Part shown: in pieces, positions 12,701 to 24,700 of the stretch | How positions within the stretch are numbered: position 1 is the stretch's first letter | Layout of the letters: every line of letters starts with the position of its first letter | Source: Apostichopus japonicus | Taxonomy: Eukaryota > Echinodermata > Holothuroidea > Aspidochirotida > Stichopodidae | Assembly: GCF_037975245.1 (NCBI RefSeq) | Contig: NC_092577.1 | Coordinates: 31,277,398-31,334,397 of the forward strand | Length of the DNA stretch: 57,000 nucleotides | Direction of reading: 5' to 3' | The notes under the pieces: model-generated | Seen by the model: the letters and a program-made list of their open reading frames with translations, nothing else | What the model was told of the DNA's origin: nothing | The model's database searches: none | Program-made: the position numbers and the translations under genes

Positions 12701-15700
12701 AAGATGAGAACAGTTTACAATAAACAAAAAACACAATTACAACAAAAATTAGCTTAGGTTTGGCTGGTGACGTCTCTGTCTCTTCTTGATGTTTTCCTCT
12801 CTCCTGCACTGATCCATCTTGACAGCTGTGCCAAAGGTCGTCCGACGCCAGCTTGACCTGTCATTGACCACTTCGCTCCATTTTTGAAGGACATCACCTT
12901 TTTTCAATAAATCCTTCAATGTGTCTTTATATCGGAGCAGTGGTCCATAAAGAAGTTCTTTGACAGGACGGTCGTCTTGCATGCGAGCGACGTGTATATC
13001 TAGTGTAACAGCAAAATAAACCACAGTGCTTCCAGGATAACACATAAACTGCAAACCATTTAAGCCTTAACAAACTAAAGTGTCAATGGAGACACAAATT
13101 AGGAACGAAATCCAAAAAGGGCAAGAGAAGTGAATTGGCTTGATTTTTCCTAGGTTAGGTTAGGCTATGAGTGGTTAACCTAGATGGATACTGACCTTGA
13201 ACTTTTATTCTCATTAGCCATAAAAAAAAGTTGTCTTTGATTCATTGCATGAACCCAGCCATTCCTATCAAGTTAATTTGATTAAAGCTAATTTTAAAAG
13301 AAAATATGTACCCAATCACATACATAAATAATGCTTATAGTGTTTAATTATTCTCCTGTGACAGACAAGACTCAGCTGGTGACTGACGAGAAGGAACCCA
13401 TCCAAGAAACCACTTACGTTCGTGAGCAAATCTGTGGCTATGATGGACTCAAGTTTATCATTGTTTCATCCATACTGTTTGCTATTGCTATCACAGTGGG
13501 AATGGTATTCAGCATAATCTTTGGACCACCACAGGTAATATTTTTATACTATTAAGATCCTATAAGTAGCATGTTGAAAAATCTGCTGTTATGTTTGCTA
13601 TCGTCAAGCTGGAAAAGCAAAGAGAGTAATCTCAAAGCTGTTGACGGCCCACTAACGTTTGTGCACAGGTCTGTAGGTAAATTATGCATTAGAAATTTAC
13701 ATGGGCCTGATATTTGATCTTGAAGTAAGGACACATTCAAAGGAGATTAATGGACAAACAGCTATTTTCAATTCATTTATTTGTTTTTTTCACAATTTAA
13801 ATACAGAGAAATTAAATAAGTTGCAAAATATAGGAAAATTGTAAAAGGAAGCATTCCACAAAAATTCAAGGGGCTAATATCTACAGTAGTAGAGCGCCCC
13901 CATAAATAAACAAAGAGGACAAGACAAGAAAAAGTAACACTTTGGTAATTGGTCCAATGAACTTTGAAAAGAGTACAAAAAGAGAGAGAGAGGGGGGTGG
14001 GTGGGTGGGGGGGGGGTGGATGGGGGATGGCGGAGGTGGGAGAGAGAGAGAGATCAAAGTGTGGTGAGATGGAAGGGATAGTCGATGATGGGATTAAAGT
14101 GTTTTTGTTGGAGATGAGCTATGCAGAGAGAGTTGTAAAAACGGGGGCTGATTAGAAATCGAGGTGAAGAGGGAGATGTAAAGAAAGGGGATTACCTAGG
14201 AAGGAAAACCATGTGAGAGTGGATGTTGGAAATATGGGGATTGACTATTTTGTCCACCTTTTTTCGCTTTTGTTTTGACTCATGTTTTGGGCCTTAAAAC
14301 CCTCAGATACCACAAATCCCATTAAACAATGCTTTTTCATTCATTCATTCATTCATGAGATTCTAGACTATATCAATGTGTCAGTCAAGCCATTGCAAGA
14401 TTATTCCCGGAATTATCTTTCACAGATTCAGCCGTACGGTGCGGTGTCGTCGGATGCCAGCATCTGTTCCCAGCAAGGAGCGGATATTCTTCAGGGCGGT
14501 GGGTCAGCGGTAGATGCCGGCATAGCGACCATGCTCTGCCTGGGAGTCGTTCATTTCCATGCATCCGGTCTCGGAGGGTGAGCCATTTTTCATAACGCCC
14601 TTCATCTTAAGAGAATTTGATAATGGTTGACGTCAAATTACTCACGTAGTAAATGTGGTGTTTCTTCATACTAATTAGTCAATTGTCATCTTTGAAAATG
14701 AAAGATAAACAAACTCAACAATTCATCTGATCTACAGTAGGTGCACTTGTTCGTTCAGTGAGGAAACCCTTCATTTTGCCCCACATCACTGTCACTTATT
14801 TTGCGACCACACGACGAGTGGTTGCATGCATGTACATCAATCACCACTGAGTACTTGAAACAACATCTTTCTTGGAGCCTCTCATGCAGGGCTCGAAATT
14901 TCGGTACAATTATCATCAGCCCGTCGGGCGTTTGCCAATCTTAATCCACTATCTCGAAGGATATTTGTACTAGCCCGAACTCTTCAAACTAACGTTAGGC
15001 TATGCCTTGCACATGTACTGTACTAAGCACACTCGTAACCTGCAATAAATGTTAGGCCATCGAAACTACAGTGGCATACACAAAAGACACCTCATGTGCA
15101 AGCAATCAACTCCTCAATGTTTGTATTTGGAAGGAACTTGCAAAACTGTAATATTAATCGTCATTCTTAATTACTTTTTAGAATAATGTCACAACAATGC
15201 AACTGCGATATAGACATGTGCATTACATTGAAAATGCTGAGAGTTGCACGGCCGATGCGTACATATACGTGTACGTATGTCTGTCCGTATGCAATGCTCT
15301 AATACCTCCATCAGATTTTGTTATTAATTCGGTATACTATTAATTCGGAACAACAGTGCAAGCGGAAGCCAGTTTTTCAACAACCCGATCACTACTAGTT
15401 TTCGTGCCAACTATTTTATGAACAAAAACTTTTTACTACGAAGTAGTGTATTCGTGCAAAATTACTCACCATACGCATACTGTACAGCGATATTCAGGAT
15501 AGGCCATTCTGTGCATGCAGCTGTACAGTATCTACCTGGGCCGTGCATGTCGTGCAATAGGTATGCATAACGTTAGGGTACGTGTGTTTGCGGATTGATT
15601 GCAACTATCATTAAAGAACAGCCAAAGATATTTACCTAATTTAGTATCATGAAGCTGATTTGACTTGCAATGTTTTGAGAGGAATAAGAGATTTGTGCAG

Positions 15701-18700
15701 AGCTGATTGTGAGGATAATGTTGTTAGAGTTTTGTACATCACCTTAGTGAAAAAATTGTACTAGAACCCATTGGGCTTTGAATTGTAAACTGGCACTAGC
15801 CCGAGTGTGTTTGGACCTAGTCCCGTACTAGCGGGCTTACGTATTTGTCGAGACCTGCCCTCATGTTACAGGTCATAAATATACAAAACATGCATAGTGG
15901 TGGCCATGCTTCTCCAGGGGCAATCTAAACCGAAAACAGGCTGAGACGATGACCTCTTTGACACGCAGTCGACTTTCTCAAAGCCTCGGATGCCACAATA
16001 ATATAGCTCTTTTTGCTTGAAACCATCAATGCTGGAGTCAAGGTGTTCTTCACATTGACGTTCCGTTGGGGGGCCTGGGAGGTGGAGGCTGTCAATAACC
16101 TGGTGGTGGGGGGGTATACATTTTAATGTTCACTTTATACTTTTATTCAGTATGTTTCACAATTTCCTTCTCAAGTTGAACACAACCAGCACTACAAAGT
16201 TTTCTCATCGCTTCCAAATTTGCCCAGACTACCATGGTTTCTGCTTTTGTTGACAAAGCCTTCTGGTGGGACACTCACTCAGCCCCACACAGCACCCCAA
16301 GAAACTCTCACAGTGGAAGGGAGGGTGGGGGTGGGGGAATGTTAGCTTATTTTGCCATATAGAAGCTCAGACTTGTGCGCATGTTGATCTTGATGTCTTC
16401 AAAGTGCTATGATTGTTAAGCACCCTATTACATTTATCGTGGATGGCCTTAGGACACCACAAGTTTCTTTCTTATGAGCATACATTGTAACATTTTGAGT
16501 GTGATTTTTTCCTCCATAATGAATATTCATTTTCAGAGGCGGATTCATGATTATTGGCAACCCGAAGGAACAGAAGAAAGAGGCCATCAATTTCAGAGAA
16601 ATGTCACCGGATTTGAGCAGTCCAGAAATGTTTACCGGGTCGTTTGTCGAGGTACAGTATGTTATCGTATCACTTGTGTCGCTCAACTTCTACCAATTGT
16701 GAAGAATTTCTCTACCACTGGTAAAGTTTCAAACGTTTAGGCCCCACAACCCAGGACCTTCCATGATGTCTGAAACACAACTTACCGTACCCCCTCTCAC
16801 CCTCTCCCCACTCCCCTCTCATCCCCCCTTCAGAATCAATGCTAAGAATGCATGATAGCTAGCTATAATTTTGGACTAGGTGTTAAGAAAAATATGAATC
16901 AAAACCTCAAAAGCTGTAGAAAACGTTGTGTTTTTTTTTTTCGTGACTCACTTTGGCTCTGGCCTCTTCAGGTGGGTTCAGTCAAACAAGATTTCACATG
17001 TTTGTATTTCGTGTGGAATATTTCTCACTTATGCAAGTTATTATTTTTTTTTTTTTTTTTTTACAGGGTGGAATGTCTGTAGGCGTGCCTGGTGAAATTG
17101 CTGGAATGAGAGCTGCTTGGAAAAAATACGGCAGGTAAATGCGTTTGTCTTTAGATTTCAGGTTTTATGTTATTCTCAGATTCCAGGCTGATCGTAAAGT
17201 ATTCTTTGAGAGGCCATATAGTGTCTGATCCATCCTGATGTGTGTGTTTTTAGGATATATTTGTATATATACTGTACCATGACTCAAGAAGAGTCTTGCG
17301 AGGTGACGACGAGTGGTCGAGAACATATACAGCGCCATTCGTCAGGCAGGGTACACCATTCGTCACGGTATATCACTCATTGCTAAGTACAGATGTACAT
17401 ACACTGCAATGTCCCATTGGGATGAACCATCAGTCACATTTGCACCATGCATCCATCAGTGGTGCTGTGGCCGAGTGGGTAAAGGCTTAGGTTTTTGAAG
17501 CAATGAGGCTTAGCAATCGGGAGGTTCCGGGTTCGATACCTGGCTGGGTCATTCCTTGGGTTTTTCATCCAAGAGCAATCTACGGTTTTCCCAATCTGAA
17601 ATGACTTTCTAAATTAAAAAGGATTCCAAATTTGAGTTATGATGTTATGAATATGGAATTAGAAGCCACCAGATGTGTAAGTTGTTATCCATAAGCCCTC
17701 GCGGGTTTCTCCCACATTTACAGTCAGTTCTGCGTCGTAAAAATAACTGCTGATAATTATTATTATTATGATTATAATTATTATTAGAGCTGTCTATAAC
17801 TTTCCTCTTCATCTGTTTTAAGAACACCCTGGCAGGACCTCTTCACTGAGTCTATCAACTTGGCAAAATACGGCTTCCTAGTTACTGAAGCACTCGGTAA
17901 GTTCTTTTAATCACACGTTTCGAGGTTCTGTAGGATGGGCATTCAAAACGGGGCCCACGTTACGTTTAATGCGTTTCTGACTTTTTGGCGGTGTTACCCA
18001 AGATGTTAGCCGAGGGACGTTTACCTTTTTTTCGTGGCACGGTTGGATCTAGCTGTTTGAGCCCTCTGTTAAAGTATATTTCCCCATAGTTATTAAAATG
18101 ATTCAAGTGATTTCTTTAATTCCTTTGTTACTCTGCATTTCAGGTCACATCACCTTTTGGGCAGTCATTAAACCACCAGCATATCCACCTCATTTTTTGA
18201 GGGATGACTTAAAGCGGGGGGGGGGTGGGGGTCATTATTAACTAACTTCACCAATGACACTCTATGAGCTTATAAATTTTAATAATGATACAAATCAATC
18301 AATTTCAGATCATTTGAAAAAATTAAAAAAGCAACCCCAAAACAATCATGTCATTGAATGCTTTCTTCATATTTTTCATTCTAAAAAAGCCAATCCGTAA
18401 TTTACCGACCCAGTGCCTAGTATTCCAAACTAACCAAGCTGTTTTGATTGAGAATTATAATAATTTTAATTGCCTTGTTTGAAACATGTAGTCATTTACA
18501 GGTGTTTTGCAGAGTCAACGCTGGCAAACTGCTTTAAAGGGGGGGGGGGGAGTTGTAATCCTTACATTTTTACCTCTTGTTTCTGCATCATCAGCGGAAG
18601 CCATTCAGAAAGTGGATCTCTCCAAGCTGTCCCGTAATCTGAGAGAACTCATATCCAGAGATGTTGGGAGAGTCAACGCTACGCAACTTTTATATCGACC

Positions 18701-21700
18701 CGATTACGCCAACCTTTTAATAAAGCTCTCCAAAATGGAAGAACCTTCGTTATCTGTCGTCGGTGATGAAATCGTAGAACTCGTAAGTTTTGAAGAGAAA
18801 AAATGAAAAAGAAAAAACAAATCCTGTGAAATTAAAATAAATAAATAAATCCATGAAAAAAAATTGCACTAATAAATTTGAAATAGAAGAAGTTTTAATC
18901 ATAAACAGCTTCTTTTCATTAAAGACGGCTGTGTGAGTGATAGGTTACTGTGTTAGGCTGTGTTAATACATATATGGTAGTACTACTCCACAAGTGTGTA
19001 TATAGAATTGCAATTAGTTTTGTGGATAAAGTAATTTTGTAAACAAGAAGAGAAAATTTATAAGCAAGGTATGGTATGATGTCGGTACAATCATGGGTCA
19101 GAATGTAGAATTGTTGCTTAACTTTAGAAGGATAGTACGTAACAATGAGGCAGATTTCTGGTCTGTAGCTTAAAACTCACAACTGCATATATACCTATTA
19201 CCTGTTAGGCTAGAAACTAGGTCTTTGTTTTGTGATAGTAAATTCATAACACCTACTTGCCAGGCCCTAGCCCAATTAAGACATACACCTACCCACAAAC
19301 ACACAAACAAACCGACTCATGCCAGTAGCGTTGAAGAATTTCAACATCTTTCAACTGGGGAATAAGTTCAACGAGTTCCAGTTTAGGTCAAAAGGATCTT
19401 ATATAGAGACCGTGATTTGCGTATTACTCAAAATTTAGTGATTGGTATATATATATCGGATTCTGAGGAGAAAGCAACGGTCACCAACTATAAACAGATT
19501 CGTGCAGAAAGACAGGTCAGATGTTAATAGTTTGTGAGGCAAGGATAAAAAATTGATAAGTTTGGCATGCATTGATTTGCAGTGCTGTGGTCAAACACTA
19601 ATGAATATGATTGGATATTTTATGTGACTATCCTGATAAATTAGCTTCAATTTAACAAGTTTTCTGTATCTGTAATTTTGCTGATAGATCACCGATGATT
19701 CCGGGATAATGACCTTAGCAGATCTAGTCAACTATACCACAGACGACTTGGAAGTTTACTCTATGACCTACCAAGGTAAGAGATGCATTCGATTCAGTCA
19801 TGTGTCTGTCTGTCTATCAGTCTGTCTGTCTGTCTGTTTGTTTGTTTGAGGAGAGGTACCCTCATCGACCTTAACGTTTCCACTTAGAGACACAAACCTA
19901 ACCGTCATCATCGGACCATGTGATATCACAGAGTTAACGATCCTTCACTCACAAGGCTAAAGACTTGATTGAGTCTAAAATATGACATCGTACGAGTCAC
20001 AGCACTTCAATTTTGTTTTCATGTTTGTTCTTCTTTATTTTATTACAATGTTTATGTTCTGTAAATGGGGGAGACGGCTTTCCAATATGCCAAATCTAAA
20101 ACTCTGAAGTTGTTTACAAGACCTAGTGAAAGAACTTTGCTGATCAATTTAATCAACAATGAAGAAAGCTTGGGATTATAATCTCAATTGGCAAGGAATC
20201 ACAAGAAGAACCCTAGTTTACCCTAGTTAATCAAAATTACTGGTATGAATATTCAACTATGTTCCTGCTGATTATCTCTTGCTAATCGGTCTATCTAATG
20301 ATAGGGATTGAGTTTAATATTCTTTGTGTGCTAATTGTATGTTTAAGTACTATACTTTCTCTGTGTGTTTTGCCTTCATTGGACGTAAGAAACAAATTGC
20401 CCTTTGCGCATTCACTCGGACCTCGCAATATCCTAAATATCTTTTGACAATAGGATGATTATATCTCCGATGGTTTACTTCCTTGCAGATCAGGAAGTCT
20501 ATTCTACGGGTGCACCCAGTAATGGTCCAATGGCGCTAGCGATATTGAATATAATGGAAGGTTACAACTATACCACAGTCAACGCCTCTGATCCTTTATT
20601 CTACCATAGATTTGTAGAGGTAAGAAGGGTTCACCTCAGATAATAGTTTCACCTAGAATTATCTGTTAAAAAGACACCATAGATCTGTAGAGGTAAGGAG
20701 GTTTCACCTCAGAGCTATCCAAGGTTGGTAGAGGTAACCAGTTCACCTTGAATTATCTGTTTAAAAGACACCATTGATGTGTAGAGGTAAGGAGGTTTCA
20801 CCTCAGAGCTATCCAAGGTTTGTAGAGATAATAGTTAACCTTGAATTATCTGTTAAAAAGACACCATTGATTTGTAGAGGAAAGTAGGTTTCACCTCAGA
20901 GCTATCCAAGGTTTGTAGAGATAACCAGTTCACCTTGAATTACCTGTTTAAAAGACACCATTGATCTGTAGAGGTAAGGAGGGTTCACCTCAGAGCTATC
21001 CAAGGTTTGTAGAGATAACCAGTTCACCTAGAATTATCTGTTAAAAAGACACCATTGATCTGTAGAGGTAAGGAGGTTTCACCTCAGAGCTATCCAAGGT
21101 TGGTAAAGATAACACCTAGAATTATGAATTATGTTCACCTAGAATTATGAGGGCTCACACCTCCCAAGGTAGATTTGCCTCAAATCTATCTACTTTGTAA
21201 AATTGTATGGATTACCTCAGAGGGTACCTAAGATTTGAATAGGTAATGAGGTTTCTCTTTAAATTGCCACCATAGTCTAGATTTGTAGAGGTAATAAGGT
21301 TTTTACCTCAAATCTACCTCGTTCTTTGTGAGGTTTAAGTCAGAGTCTACCTAAGGGTTTATAGAGGTAAGGAGGGTTTGCCTCACACCCCCTCCCCTCA
21401 AGATAGATTTGTAGGGGTCATGAGGGTTTACCTCAAATCTAACCTCTAATAAATAATAAAAAAAATCTGTAGAGGTAATAATGTTCCCTCTGAAGAGTTA
21501 ATACAGACATGTTTACCACTGAGCCACAATAAAAAGATTTGAAGACGTACGAAGCTGTTACCTGAAAAAGCTGTTGCATAATGAAAAGAGGTAACAATCG
21601 TTTCAACAGATTTTTTGCAATAAGAAGGCGTTAAGGCTGGAAAAAAGTAAATTGTACACGTAAGGAAATAGACTTGAAACAGGTACAATGGATTTGGAAA

Positions 21701-24700
21701 CTTCCGATGGTTTGTGTACCTCCAGTGATGCTACAAATGTTTAGAGTAAGGGTTTTATTTTCACATATCCTTGGTATCTCACAAACCTACCATGGAACCT
21801 CTATAGACATGGTTTTTGCATCACCTGTGCTAGGCGCCGATGTCTATATCTTTAAAAAAAAACAAAAAATCTAATACTTATTTTTATGACGTATTTTTCT
21901 TTTTCATAGGCTTTAAAGCTCTCAGAAGCCTATGCTACTGGCCTGGGTGATCCCACTTTTACTCCAGGTATTGGCAACTTCACAATCAAAATGCTAAGGT
22001 AAGTATAAAATCCATCCGTTTTTCGGAGGTTAATTTTTCAGAAGCTTGAATGGAAACGTATCTAGGCTAAAATTAAACAGTTGTAGAGTAGGGTTAGACA
22101 TTCTCCAGGGTTGAATGACTTTATTAACTTTGTTTCATGTTTGTTAGGGTGTTTGTTTGCGTGTGAATGTTTGCAAGTATGCATGGGAGAATCCATGCAT
22201 ATGTCTGTTACACATGTATGTTTGTTTTATATTTTACCCAAAATTGATGTCATAGTGAACTGATTTACAAAATTGACCTGAGCAGAAAAATACACTTATT
22301 GATAATGTTTAACCAATGGTCAAACAATCATGGATGGCCACCGAAAAAGCCTTAGACAAGGGCAAGCAACGTCAGTCAATAACCGGTTAATCATCAAATC
22401 ATCCAAATAATTAATCCCTTTCAAATCAGTGAAGAATTATCTTGTTAACAGTTTAACCGTCAAAATTGAACCGCTTAACCCAATTTTTTTATTCGTTTTG
22501 GTTGGTTTCACAGAGATGATTTGCTACAGTAGCTCAGAACTGGTAAAAGAAAAATGTCCATTTGATCTTACGTAGAACATCGATGTGTCTATATTTCACA
22601 GAGGAAGAATGTTCTTTCTGGATATTGAAACATTTTGTGGTTCTCATTTTATTCTTGTCCAAATGTAAAATCATTGCTCTTCATCGGTTAGATAGTTATA
22701 TTTGGAATTTATTATAAATGGCAAGGAATCACAAAGCCTTTCATTTGCTTTCTGGTTAACAAGAGTACAAATGTTGGTTCTTTTTTGAGTTGTAAACATA
22801 ATTTTTTAAGAGTCATTAAATGTCATTTTGATACTCCATTTTTGATAGAAAAATCTCTTTGTTTTGATAGAGCTGAGTATCCCTCTGAAGTTTGATTCAA
22901 GGTTTATACACGAATTGGTCACTAGCTGAGATAACAGCCTTGCTGTTTATGTAGTGTCCTTCATGTGTTAACATTATACTGTAATGTTATGATGTATTTG
23001 CATCTTGTACAAACAAATGAGAAATAAATTTGAAATTGAATGATTGGTACACATTCCAACTTATGAGTGATAAGGCTGTTTGTGGATTCAGTGATTTCAG
23101 TACGTCTCACACTGACTTAGGAAAACTGGATTTGGTGGAGATCATTGGTGCTTTTGTTTTGCTAATAACAGGCCCATCTTTGCATTTGGTTATCAGTTTT
23201 ACCCGAACTGATCGAGTATTGTTCAGTCGTTAAGACCAAGTCACAGTTCAAAGTTTTCCACCAAAATGAAGATATTTCTGGATGAATAAATTCAAAAGAT
23301 TTGACCCTCTTCTCAACTTTTCATCACCCGTACACCCTTAAGATGCCAGTATTAATCTCATGTCAAATGCAAACATTTCTAAATGTTTGACTTGTTTTGC
23401 TTTGTTGTTTTTTAACGTGAAAACTTGATCCCGAAGTCAAGATTTTGGCGTACAATCAGTACAAGATTTCCATGTTGAATCCGGAGAAACTTCAAGAAAT
23501 TTCTCAAACCCAATGCCAGACAGACTTTCTATTCACATGCATTTTTTTTGTTGCACATTTCTCAGTAACGATACCACAAAGAAATTGCGCAAGAAAATTA
23601 ACGACACTTCGACCCTTGACCTGAAGCAGTATTACCCGGGACAGATTCACATGCCGACTTCAACATACGGGGGATCGCAGGTGGTTGCTATAGGTCCGGA
23701 TGGAACCATGGTATCCATTTCCAGGTATGTATAAATGTGTTTTTTTTTTTTTTTTTTTGTGGTATGGGCAAACTTTGAAGTTTTTGTCTGATGTCATGGT
23801 TTAGTGGTTCGGCTCTAAAGGACGGAGGAAAACAGTTTAATATTTTTGGGGTACGGTTTCCTTCCATTTACCGCAAGACCCGGCAAATTGCGACACAGAT
23901 TTAAAACCGTAAACACCACATAGATCGGTAGAATCGTGAAATTGATCCCCGGACTTGATTTCATTTCCTCGCAGCACTTTAAATTCTCCGTTCGGTGCCA
24001 AGCTGATGACGACCAGCGGAATCATTCTGAACGATGCGATGAACAGCTTCGATTGGGAAGGCAAGTCAGATTACAAGCCCTCCGCGGTGAGTATATTTAA
24101 AACGAGCCATTCCGGTATATATTATTTCCCACAATTCCTTTCAATGTTTACCAGAGTCTTTTAATGAAGAGGACTGAAAATAAAAGGAATAACCAAGCCT
24201 TAAATTTTAAACAAACTTCAATAAAGGGAGCTTGTGAAACGAAGCACGTTGATCCAACTCCCTGTTTTATTAGCCTGGCCTGTTGTTGAGATAAAATGAA
24301 AATGGAATGTTAAAATTATATTGAATTCATTTGTATGAGGCCATTACACACTAATCAGTGACGTTGTACGTGGGACTACACTATAACATCTCCTTTTTGT
24401 TTAAAATTATTACTCTTGTAAATATTGAAAAAGTGTTAATTAAGCCTTGAAAATCATGCAATTGTTTGACGGGATGTTACAATGAAGGTTCTTAAGCATT
24501 TAGCAGTGATCTCAGCCATAAGGGGAGGGGGGGTGTCTCAGTTGTGTAACTGGAAACAGAGTAAGATAGCTCGGAAGAAATTTCATACAGTAGTTAACGG
24601 AACAAAGCTGTCAAGATTTGAATTTGCAGCAATGCGTTTCAATTTAACTTTGTTCTAAATCCCATGTAAAAGTGCACAAAATTTTATTTTGTCATGTGTC

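Noticed and set aside
16852-17138. Frames running into GGT exon 5 from upstream as an N-terminal extension
   Set aside because: They run through the poly-T acceptor tract; the exon begins at 17067 after TTACAG.
17464-17550. Free-standing tRNA-Leu/Ser gene
   Set aside because: A and B boxes are present but the 5' and 3' ends do not form an acceptor stem; it is the head of a SINE.
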